A stretch of 64,000 nucleotides of DNA from Plasmodium brasilianum (Eukaryota; Apicomplexa; Aconoidasida; Haemosporida; Plasmodiidae), in assembly GCF_023973825.1 (NCBI RefSeq), contig NC_090127.1:1584001-1648000 (forward strand), given 5' to 3'. The notes beneath the pieces are model-generated. The model did no database searches and was not told the DNA's origin. It was given only the letters and a program-made list of their open reading frames with translations. Positions 21,915-32,193 of the stretch are shown here, in pieces (the first letter of the stretch is position 1; each line of letters opens with the position of its first letter). The position numbers and the translations under genes are program-made.

Positions 21915-24761
21915 CTAGTTAAAGTTAAAGGTCACCCTGGATTGGGCATCTGGCACGTCGACCAGGTTGAATTCGCTTTCCTGTGTCTCTTCCGCATCGT
22001 TATGAAATGATAAGAAATTAGTAGTTCCATATGTTTCCCTTAAATTCCTTATTAGATTACCAATGTAATCAGATGAATTTTGTGTACTGTTATATATACC
22101 CCTATTAAAAACATTTTCTTCTTCTTTATTTGAACATATATCACAGTTTTTTTCGATGGGTATGGATTGGTCACTTTTCATATCATTATTGATACTAGGA
22201 ATTATGCCAGTGACATCCTCAACAAGGGAAAGTTCATCCTTTTCTGTTACCTCAATATCCTCCATGTTATTTTCATTTTCATGGTGTGTTGGACTTATAT
22301 CAATCTCTTGTCTTTCCTCATTGTTTACTGCATCGTTTTCTTCATTAACTGTATCCAAAGATAGACGTCTCACTTCATTTGTGTTATTCGTATTTTCATT
22401 AATGTCATAGGTTGAGTTCGATTTTTCAAATAGCAATAATTTAATATAAAACTTAATTTTTGAATCTTCTTTTTCTTGACGTTGAGGGTCATTACTTAAG
22501 TAGTCAATTATTTTTTCATAATTTATAATTTTATTCATAAATTTTGAAAAGGAAAAATTGTTTTGGTCATATACTGTACTTCTTAACTTTTTTGTCTTAA
22601 AGAAACCATCAATATTTTCATCGTCTGTATCATCATCTTCACTATATGATGAGTGGGAAGAGTTATTACAATTACTATTTTCTGAATTTTTTTTTTCTTT
22701 CCTTTCAAAAATAGATGTATTTTCCTTCTTGTAGTTATCATTTTGTTGATAATACATATTGTACACTTTAGTGTCAATGTTATATTTATCTGATATGTCT
22801 ACATAATCTTTTAATTTAAAGGAATTATCACTAGTATCATTTTCTTTGTTTTTTATTTTACAGAATTCTGTATTATTATCACTGTTGTAAGTTTCATCGT
22901 TATTGTATTTATCTTCCAAATAAGATTTCTTAAAACAACTACTACTAACACTGCTGCAATCGTTTTGCTTCTCCTCATTAACTAGATCTGTATTTAAATC
23001 ATTAGTGGGGATACTGCATAGTGTGTTACATATCCCCTTATAATTTAACGAGTTTTCCTCATTACTCGTGTAATATCTATTATATTCTTTACCATTTTTC
23101 TCTACATGATTGTCTTTGTTCTCTGATTCTACGCACGATTCACTCCGTTTGCTGTTGTTACTATTTTTCACTTTTTCATTATTTTTTTTCTCTAAAACGT
23201 TAGATTTTACTTTGTCAGCTTTTTTTTCATTACCTGTTTCTTCTATTATATTTTTTTTTTTCTTTTTTTTTTTTCCATTTATTTTCATAGAATCCTCATG
23301 AGAATGCGAATATTCACATTTAATAGAAGGTAAATAATTTTCATTAGACTCATAGCATTTTTTTATAGCGTCTATTACGCTTTTAGTGTCTTTTCTTTCT
23401 CCCTCATTACTGTTTTGATTAAAATTCTTAATGGAAGAATAATTATGGGGTATATCTTTTTTTACACTTTCAGTTGTCATTCCTCTATAATTCTCAAGAT
23501 TACTTTTAATATGATTGATCATTTTTTCATCAATATAATTTTTCCCCTTCAAAATGATTACAATTTTTTTTAGCTTAAAATTTTCACTTTTTAAAAAATC
23601 TATAATATTTTTAAAATAAATATTTGGAAATATAGTGATGTAATAATTTTTAGGATAAAGTAGTTCAATTTTATTCAATGTGTCCGAGAAGTTGTATAAG
23701 ATATTTTTTATATTATGAAAAACTAATCTTTCTGTATGTTCAGATTCATAGTCATTAAAGGAATAAAGACTTTCATAATTATATATTCGTAGAAGTTCTA
23801 TTGGTGGTTTTGCCCAAAATGGTAAATCAGACAAGTATGAAAAAAAAGCATAAAATAAAATATCATGCACTAATAATCTATAAGAAATTTCAAGTCCTCT
23901 TAATTTTGGGTTTAAAATAGGATCTTCACATGCATATTGTAATATACCTGAATCATATAAAGGCAAGCAAAATTTTGGTAAAAGACGTAATAAATATATA
24001 TAATTATTAATTGGTTCGAAAATAGTTTGTATTGTAAGCAATTTTGAGGAATTGTAAAATATATCAATGGTAGGAATGGAATCATTATAATTATCATTCA
24101 CAATTTTGTCTCTTGCGTTATATATAGGGTTAAATGTTCCAATGATATCATTTTTTTTCCATATTTTAGGAATATAATCAGGTAATACTATATTTTCTTT
24201 TTTCTCATTCTCCCGCTTTTTTTCCCTTGTTAAATTGAAGTAATCACTTGGGTTGCTATACCTCTTGCTGTAGTTGATGTTGATGTTGCTGTTGATGTTG
24301 CTGTTGCTGTTGCTATTGCTGTTGCTATTGCTGTTGCTATTGCTGTTTCCATTGTTAGTATTGCAGTCGTTTTTAATACCACTGTTATCTTTCTTCGCAT
24401 TAGTCCATATACCTTTTGATATCAATTTCTTGTATACTGCATTTTCCCTATTTTTTTGTTCCCTTTTAAAAAATGAGTCTTTTGGGTATACTTCTTTCGC
24501 AAGAAGTCTAAGGTTAATGTATTCATTGACATTATTTTTTAACTCCAAACTCTCTTTTAAATTATGATATTTAAATTGTTTATTCAAAAAGTAAAAGTCT
24601 AATAGAGGAAATCGTAACTCTCTTTCCTCATTTTTCAAATTTTTTAACATTTTATTTATTTCTTCATTGTTCTTTTCACTGTTCTTGTTCAAATAATCGA
24701 AACAATTTATTTTCTTTTCATTTTTTTTTTCAATACCGTTTCTCTGTTCAAAATTAAACAT
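21915..24761 (-). CDS. Conserved-looking protein of unknown function, 948 residues
   Basis: Single exon. I do not recognise the family. Three parts are visible. The N terminus (about 1-170) is charged and ends in a Ser-Asn repeat (about 140-160, encoded by a GCTGTT/GCTATT-type repeat at 24274-24352). A globular-looking core (about 195-415) is aromatic and Leu-rich, with low Asn content and segments such as YIYLLRLLPKFCLPLYDSG, EISYRLLVHDILFYAFFSYL and LPFWAKPPIELL. A long hydrophilic C-terminal half follows, rich in Asn, Glu and Ser, ending in DVPDAQSRVTFNFN. No signal peptide or clear transmembrane helix is seen. The core has the composition of a folded domain and should be the part conserved in other apicomplexans. 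It is convergent with the GTPase gene and has a very long upstream region on its right. Confidence 0.85.
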   Translation of the reverse strand: MFNFEQRNGIEKKNEKKINCFDYLNKNSEKNNEEINKMLKNLKNEERELRFPLLDFYFLNKQFKYHNLKESLELKNNVNEYINLRLLAKEVYPKDSFFKREQKNRENAVYKKLISKGIWTNAKKDNSGIKNDCNTNNGNSNSNSNSNSNSNSNSNINSNININYSKRYSNPSDYFNLTREKKRENEKKENIVLPDYIPKIWKKNDIIGTFNPIYNARDKIVNDNYNDSIPTIDIFYNSSKLLTIQTIFEPINNYIYLLRLLPKFCLPLYDSGILQYACEDPILNPKLRGLEISYRLLVHDILFYAFFSYLSDLPFWAKPPIELLRIYNYESLYSFNDYESEHTERLVFHNIKNILYNFSDTLNKIELLYPKNYYITIFPNIYFKNIIDFLKSENFKLKKIVIILKGKNYIDEKMINHIKSNLENYRGMTTESVKKDIPHNYSSIKNFNQNSNEGERKDTKSVIDAIKKCYESNENYLPSIKCEYSHSHEDSMKINGKKKKKKKNIIEETGNEKKADKVKSNVLEKKNNEKVKNSNNSKRSESCVESENKDNHVEKNGKEYNRYYTSNEENSLNYKGICNTLCSIPTNDLNTDLVNEEKQNDCSSVSSSCFKKSYLEDKYNNDETYNSDNNTEFCKIKNKENDTSDNSFKLKDYVDISDKYNIDTKVYNMYYQQNDNYKKENTSIFERKEKKNSENSNCNNSSHSSYSEDDDTDDENIDGFFKTKKLRSTVYDQNNFSFSKFMNKIINYEKIIDYLSNDPQRQEKEDSKIKFYIKLLLFEKSNSTYDINENTNNTNEVRRLSLDTVNEENDAVNNEERQEIDISPTHHENENNMEDIEVTEKDELSLVEDVTGIIPSINNDMKSDQSIPIEKNCDICSNKEEENVFNRGIYNSTQNSSDYIGNLIRNLRETYGTTNFLSFHNDAEETQESEFNLVDVPDAQSRVTFNFN

Positions 24762-27175
24762 TTTTCATTCTCCATTCGTTCTTGGTGATTTAAAGAGAAT
24801 TCGCTTTCCAATTATTTACAACTGTCTTGTTATGGGGACAAGCCAATGAAGAAAAATAGAAAATTATGCGATGAGGAAAAAATGTTATAAAAAAATAAAA
24901 TAAAATAAAATAACTATAATAATATTAATATAAAAAATTATAAAAAAAAAAAAGAGAAAGAAAAGACGGAAAATTAAGATATCGAAATAAATGAAAAAAT
25001 TTCCCAAAATTTTTTATTAATTTTATACAATTGTTTTGTTTATATATTTACATATTTTTCAACAAATATATGCATATTTCTTCTTATTTTATTTTTCAAA
25101 AATTGAAAAAAATATATTGTAGAATAATTTCATAAGTTGTATATTTTTAACCTACATACTATTTATATAGTACAATTTTTTTGATGTTTTTTTTTTTTTT
25201 TTTAAAGTATGTGTGCACAAATATTTGTTTACGTATAATATGATATATAATTTTTTTTTTTTTGTACTTTTTGCACATTATTTCAATAAAAATAGTAGAA
25301 TTTATAACACTTGTAATTTCTATTCGTCACTGGATGTATGTACATATAAAATTATACTATATTATGATATTTTTTTTGTTTTTGTTTTTTCGTTTTTTTG
25401 TTTTTTTGTTTTTTTGTTTTTTTGATTTTTTGTTTTTTTTGCTCTGTTTTGATGTATTTTATGTAAAAACAAATTTAACATGGAAAATTTGTAAAATATG
25501 ATTTAAAAAAAAAAAAAAAAAAATGTCTATAAAATACAAAAAAGTAAAGACATTTTTTTTTGTATACTCCTATAATTTTTGAAAACAGTTCTACCAACTT
25601 TTTATGGCATACCCATTCAATGAGTCAATTTACAATTTTGAAAATATAAGCAAAATATATTTATGCATTTTCTCCTTATACTTTCGAACCTTACATATAA
25701 AAAGACAATGGAAAAAAGTTAATTTATGTTATAGCTTAAAGATATGTTTCCTTTGGAAATATATGAAAAAAAAAAAAAAAGAATTAAAAAGAAGTAAAAA
25801 TAAGGAATAAATTGATAAACGAACAATAAAAATAATTGAATTAGTGTATCTACTATTTAATGGTAACGGTTGCATTGAACGCTTGTAACCAAAGGATACT
25901 AATCAGCCATGGTATTGTTTTCTTATTACATTTTTAATGTACATAAATAAGAACACATATATATACAGGGGGATAAATATTTTTACGCAAGTACTCATTT
26001 AATTGACAAAAATCAATTATTATTTGATTTTTTTTAAAAAACAGTAGCCATTTTTTTATATAAAAAATAGTCGTACAGCTTTTCCCCTCCCCCATATTTT
26101 TTAGTTTGTATGATTAAATTGATCTATATACGTATATTTTAAGGTTATATTCCATAAACAAGTTTTTTCTAATGGACATTAATTAAAACAAAAATAATAT
26201 ATATGTTTATGTAATACTATATGTAATTATATATGTACATATTTAATACCAAATTAACACCTTTTTTTCGCAAAATTTAACGTCATTTCTTATAATGTCT
26301 TTTAATCTGTTCAGAAGAACAAAAATGAACTCTATAGAACTTCCTTCTTTTCAAATATAACAAAAATATTAGCGTTGGATTAAATAAATTATTCTTAAAT
26401 ATGAAAACAAATTTACTATATATAATCTGTTAATTATTACGTTTCCTGATAACAATTTAGTTGTAATTGTTATGTAATAAAATATTTTTGTAAGTTATAA
26501 AAAAAAAACATGCAAATAATACACGTAAAAAAATGAATTTAAGGCCACCAGTATATATATATTTTTACAAATTTTTAATATTTTTTAAGAGTTTATTTTT
26601 AATAAAAATTGTGCCTTATTAACCAAAAAAAACTCTTTCTTTATAAAATAAAATATATTAAGGAACAAATATTTCACATCAATAAAGAATAAGAATAATA
26701 CAAAAAAAGAAATAAAAAAAGGTTTTTTTAACATATGTAAAATAATTAATAAAATCTAAGGCCACTTTCAAAACTTAAGTACACAGTGGAGAGCTCTAAA
26801 TTCCGAAAGAACGTTTACTAAAAGATTTCAATGCATACATTTTAATTTTAATAAAACATTATAAAGTACAAATGGAACATACTCATATATATGCATATAT
26901 ATATATATATAATATATACATATACATATTGTACATATTGCATTTATATATAAACTATTTAATATTTTTCAACACACCACATAACATTCAAACATAGAAA
27001 ATTTTATTCCATTTTACTTAATGACCTATAAAATACATTTTTACAATTACCACACTGTTTTCAATGAACCCATTTTGTAATATAAAAAAAAAAAGCATAA
27101 TTTCTGTAGCAAACGCTTTAAAAAGGTTTCATATTTAACGCATTTGTCATATATTATACGTTCCACATCTATCTA

Positions 27176-27213
<38 letters not shown>

Positions 27214-29355
27214 ATACATACATGAACACATTATTTAGTATTAAAACTCATAGTGTTTTTATTAGTATACTTTTTTTAAAGCATAAAAAAAAACGACAGT
27301 ACATAAAACTATAATTTTAAACTAGAGCAATATGCTATTATTTTAATACTTTTAACCTATCTCCCACTTTTTTTTTCTTTTTGCTACATTTTCTTACTAT
27401 ATGTTTTCATATTTCCCTTTTATTTTAATATTATGTAATATATCATATTATCCTTATATATATTTATTTCATAATACTATTATTTTATATACTATTATTT
27501 GATACTATATATATTAATACGACGATTAAATTTATAGGTATATAGAATATATATTCAAAAAAAACTCGCAAAAAAAGAATAATTACTATAAAAAAAAAAA
27601 TGAGTATAATACCCTCTTATAACTAACTTTTTTTTTATATTTTATATGAATTTATTTTAATATTTTTTAATTAAAATTTTTTTGAAATACCTATTGAAAA
27701 ATACTTCAAGGAGGTTATTAGGGGGTTCCATAATCACTATAAAGCATTTTTACTTTTCTTTTTAAAAAAAAAAATTGCATGTATTTGCATGTTCCTTGTA
27801 TCAGTAGTAATTTTTTTTTTTTTTCTGTAATATTAATAAAAATTCTATAGAAAAACCATTTTTAGTACATAAACATGTAGAGTAAATATAATAAAAAGTT
27901 CTAAAACATCTTGTATTATTAAAATAAATACATACATTTATATATATTATTATATATATATATGTATATTACTATTAATTTTAAAGGATATTTTGCTAGT
28001 ATATATTGTAAAAAAAATTATTTTTTATAATAAAAAAAATATTATAATGGGATTATATATATATAAAATAGTAATACTATATTTTTATATAATATTAAAA
28101 AATTTTTTTCTATTGAAAAACCGTTCATTTTAAAAAATTTATTATATATATATATATATATATATAATTTTATATTAATATGTTTTAAATTTTATATTTA
28201 TTTATAATTATATATATAATAATTTAAATTTTGCAAAACAGTATTTTCTTATTGTTTTTTTAAAAATGCAAATTGAATGCAATTTAAAACATAATATACT
28301 TATTTCATTTATATATAAATAATTGTAAAAAATTACCTAGTGAAAATTTAGTTTAAAATAAAAATAGTCATATATAAAGATGTTTTTTTACTATTATATA
28401 TATTTGAGCGCAAAAATATATATAAAATAATATATATATATTGTTGGATTCACCAGGGTATATATAAAGCTAGTGTTAAAAAACATTATATTCATTGCAA
28501 AAAAAATTTTACATATATAAATAATACATAAATGTTAACACATATTCATCACTTCCACATCTATTGTATTATTATTTATATAATGCACAATAGCTTTTTA
28601 ATTCCTTATTTAAAAAAATATAAAAAAGCACAATCAAATTATAAATATATAAATATATATATATATATATGTAATGAATTTTTTCTGTCATTTCAAAATT
28701 GTATTTGCATCATATATAAAATATATATATAATTTTTTATAATTTATTAACAGCTTTTTTATAAAATTGTGCTTTTTATAAATACTTTTCGCATACCTTA
28801 TTATGTGTACATATATATATATATATGTATATATATTTTGTGTTACAGTATTGATTGCACAATTAATATTATAAATCCCTAAACATTTATTGATATTATT
28901 ATATGTTTTTATATTTTTTTTACATATACATATATACTTTTTACAAAATAGCATGTTTTAAAAACGCTACGCTATTCCCACAGTATATATATATACTGTT
29001 GAAAATGATATCTCTGTGTTTTTAAAACATACATTTATCTTCGATAAAAAATATAATACTGTTATATTATATGTGTTATTCCCATTTGATTTTTTATTTC
29101 ATTATTACGCATTTTTTTTTTTTTTTTTTCATATTACTTTAAGCAGAAAGTGTATGTGTGCATATGTATAAATAAATATATTTATACTATAAAACACATA
29201 TGTATTTTTTATATAAAACAGTACACACTGTATAGTTTAGTGCTTATAATTATCTTATTTTAATATATATAAGAATAAAATAGGTATATTATATATCATA
29301 TATATATTTTTTTAAATTATGCAAAAAATAACATATATAAACAAGGGCATATATA
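24762..29355. other. 4.6 kb A+T-rich intergenic desert
   Basis: This is the longest gene-free stretch of the window and lies between divergent genes. Poly(T) and TTTTTTG repeats occur at 25370-25440 and poly(A) at 25503-25523. The part at 27900-28450 is about 90% A+T, with (AT)n runs at 27179-27210 and 28141-28166. A 20-bp palindrome sits at 28980-28999 (ACAGTATATATATATACTGT). The clear exception is 25861-25920, where 24 of 60 bases are G or C (see findings). Short open frames such as 25604-25810 have no family signal and are not called. The region may hold long promoters or UTRs, or non-coding RNA. Confidence 0.6.
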
Positions 29356-30006
29356 ATGACTGTTACATTAGATAACTTTAATGATCAAAAAATATATAGT
29401 TTTCAAAATAAAAGAAAATATAACTGCTGCTTGAATTTTACAAGATTCACAAAAAGAAGGAATAAGAATAACGATAATTATAGGGATAGTAAAATAAATA
29501 TTAAAACAGCGTTAATCAAAAACGAAGTAATTGATGATGACAATGAGGAGTTTAATGATAATAATTTAATGAGAACTTGTCACAGATTGAAGTTATATAA
29601 GCATAGTAGTAATAAAATAGAAATATATTACCCATATGATAAAAAAAAATTAGATAAGTATGATTACGAAAGGGATCAAACGTTCTGCTCCCTTACAGAC
29701 TTGGAGGATATGAATAATGAAGATAAAAGAAGTAAATTTTTTTATTATAAAAACAAAAGTATAAATGATTATAAATCATGCTTTGAAAAGAAAAATAAAA
29801 AAACAAAATGGTTTAGATTAAGGGAAAAAAAAAAGAAAGATTATATAATGGAAGAAAGTCTGAAATATCTAAATGAGTCCGTGTGCTCGAATTATAAAGA
29901 TGCAAATAAAAATAATAACATAGATGGTCCTTCCAAGTATACTAAAAATTGTGTCTTAAACTCTACTGTTAATGGAATAAGAGGTTTTTCAGCATGGATA
30001 TTTTGA
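29356..30006 (+). CDS. Hypothetical protein, 216 residues
   Basis: An open frame of 216 codons that I do not recognise. It is hydrophilic and rich in Lys, Asn, Asp and Tyr, without a signal peptide or transmembrane segment. A basic cluster lies near 24-40 (NFTRFTKRRNKNN), an acidic patch near 57-66 (IDDDNEEFNDN), a Lys-rich stretch near 140-155 and a distinct C terminus (NGIRGFSAWIF). The frame has a clear rise in G+C over its flanks and uses codons like its neighbours, which supports real coding. It is isolated, with 4.6 kb upstream and about 2.2 kb downstream. More exons could exist, but the stop codon is followed at once by poly(A)-rich non-coding DNA. Function cannot be inferred. Confidence 0.7.
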   Translation: MTVTLDNFNDQKIYSFQNKRKYNCCLNFTRFTKRRNKNNDNYRDSKINIKTALIKNEVIDDDNEEFNDNNLMRTCHRLKLYKHSSNKIEIYYPYDKKKLDKYDYERDQTFCSLTDLEDMNNEDKRSKFFYYKNKSINDYKSCFEKKNKKTKWFRLREKKKKDYIMEESLKYLNESVCSNYKDANKNNNIDGPSKYTKNCVLNSTVNGIRGFSAWIF

Positions 30007-32193
30007 AAAAAAAAAAAAAAGAGAGAAAGAAAAAGAGATGAGAATAATGAGTATTAGAATGAGAAATAGAAAGACATTAACCATTGTATGATAAAAAAAT
30101 ATGAGTGAAATGAGAGCCGAGTGAGTCAATGTAAAATAACAATTTTTGTAATATATATTATATATATATTTATATAATATATATCCAGATTTAATAGCGC
30201 GGTAGTACTTCCTTATATTATCTTGAGAGAAAAAAAGACTATGTTCTATATTTTAGTTTTACGTTCTTATCGTAAAATATAGACTTAGTCATTGAAGCTT
30301 CTTTCAGAATACTTAAATTTGTTTTGAAAATGTATGTAATATTATTTTATTTTTTTAAAGTGTTTATATTTAGTGATTTGTTTATTTCCTTTTAATTTTA
30401 TAGTAAATAAAAATGAGTATCAAATAATATAGTAGTTTGTGAGTTGGATATATAACATAAAAATGAGTTTTTTTTATTTTAAAAATTTTATAGAATTTTT
30501 TTTAAAATAATAATTTTTTTTTTAAAATAATGTTTTATTTTATATTAGTATTTTTCACGAAATTTATAGTTAAAACATTTTTATTATATAATAATACATT
30601 ATTATATATATATATAATGTTTTATTACGTGTAATGCTTTTATTATAAAATATTTTAAGGGATAAAATTTTCTTTCCTTTTTTATCCTTTTTTTTTTTTT
30701 TTTTAACAAAATATTCACCTTAAAGGGAATATATGTACATTTATATGTATATATTCTATTTATATATATATAAATAGGATATATAATTTTTTTTATAGTG
30801 CCCACAAATAAACAATTACGATTTTTAGTATAGAGACATATCTTTACCTACGAATGATGTATATTATATAATATTATATAATATATTATTTCGATATATT
30901 GGATTGAGTTAAATATATATTATTAAATATTATTTTTAATTATACATCCCCATTTAAATATTGGAAAATGGGGATATGCTATACGTACCTTAGCAAAGAA
31001 AATCATGTAATTAAAAAAAAAAAAAAAACATATATATATTATATATATATATATAATATATATATATATATATAAATGTGCATTTTATAATGTGAAGAGC
31101 ATTGCATAGTGTGCTAACGTATAACATACATAATGAGTACATCTGTTAAACTTCTCAACAAATGCTTGAGAATATAAGCTCTTCAACAAGTTTGATTAAA
31201 TAAAGGCACGTTATTCATAAATACAAGAAATATATAAGGAATATTTCTTGTAAAATTTATTTGGTGTTTTTATAAATAATACAACCTTAAAAAATAATAA
31301 AAGAAAGGGGGGAAATTAGGAGTAAATAATGTGTGTTTTATGCTAAGGGTCATATATGATATACTTGTTTGTTTATGTGCGCATAAATAATAAGTGTCTT
31401 ATTTGAATTGTATAAAAATGTATGTGTTATCATTTAAGAAAATTTATAAATTAAAATAATTTGGCGAAATAAGGAAAACATTACAGGTTTTTTTTTTTCA
31501 TGTAACAATTAAATGTATAAAATGAGAAATTAACCACATATGATGGTATTCTCTTGATGACAAATGCCTATAAACTTTTTTTTCTTTTGTTGTTCTTCTA
31601 TCATATTTTTAATTTTTTGTAAATTTAAAAACAAAGATAACTTGTCTAATTTATTTATTATTTCATTTAATTTTGCTTCATTTTTTTTTATTTTTTCAAT
31701 TATCGAATTTATGCTCCCATTCCTAATTCTTTATACGAAATATATGTAATAGTTAAGTGATAAAAAATATGTCTTTTTTTTTTTTTTTTTAACGACACAT
31801 TAACATGTATTATAGGTTGCATTCTCATTATTATAAGATTAGATGATGAAATTTTTTAAAAAAAAGGAAGAAAAGAAGAAAAAAAAAAAAGAGCAGCATC
31901 ATATACGTGATGTGCGTGCGTATAACACTGATGTGCTCACTTACATGCATGTCTTATCTATTCATTAGTCTCCTTTGAAATTTTACGCATTTTAACATAT
32001 TGATGATACATATATTTTTAACGTAAACACGTATACTACAAACATTCAGATCGCTTTATATCATATCACGTAAGCAGTGTTTAGGTAAGTTTTAATTTTT
32101 TAACCTTTTTTTATATACATATGTATTTATTAGTCTTTTGTAACATGTGTGGTTCTATACAATATAAAACATACCAAGACAATAATTTAAAAT
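30007..32193. other. Intergenic region with one possible small exon
   Basis: The 2.2 kb between the 216-residue gene and APC10 contains (AT)n runs (31030-31075), poly(T) tracts and a patch of higher G+C at about 31090-31220 with a TTCTCA/TGAGAA hairpin. A possible coiled-coil exon on the minus strand is listed separately. A GTAAGT-type donor on the minus strand lies near 31940. The right end should be the APC10 promoter. Confidence 0.6.
31530..31722 (-). CDS. Possible 3' exon of a small coiled-coil protein
   Basis: On the minus strand a candidate acceptor (TATAAAGAATTAG) at 31723-31735 leads into about 64 codons ending at a TAA (31530-31532). The peptide begins NGSINSIIEKIKKNEAK and continues with Ile/Leu heptads and EEQQKKKK, ending GICHQENTIICG. 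The heptad-like spacing and lack of poly-Phe/Tyr bias differ from the random frames around it. No start exon could be fixed. ATG-containing stretches at 31820-31840 and near 31990 are candidates, but the phases I tried do not join cleanly. It may be a small conserved gene in the style of prefoldin or complex subunits, or chance. Family unknown. Confidence 0.35.

Noticed and set aside
25213..25810. Three frames of 68-79 codons in the desert
   Set aside because: Composed of homopolymer and TTTTTTG translation, or Lys-rich by composition. No family resemblance.
28980..28999. 20-bp palindrome ACAGTATATATATATACTGT
   Set aside because: An AT-dinucleotide run is self-complementary by nature. Only the ACAG/CTGT ends add information, which is too little to call a site.
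24762..29355. Centromere
   Set aside because: A+T is high but below the roughly 97% of known Plasmodium centromeres, there is no tandem core, and several less A+T-rich patches interrupt it. Kept only as a low-interest finding.
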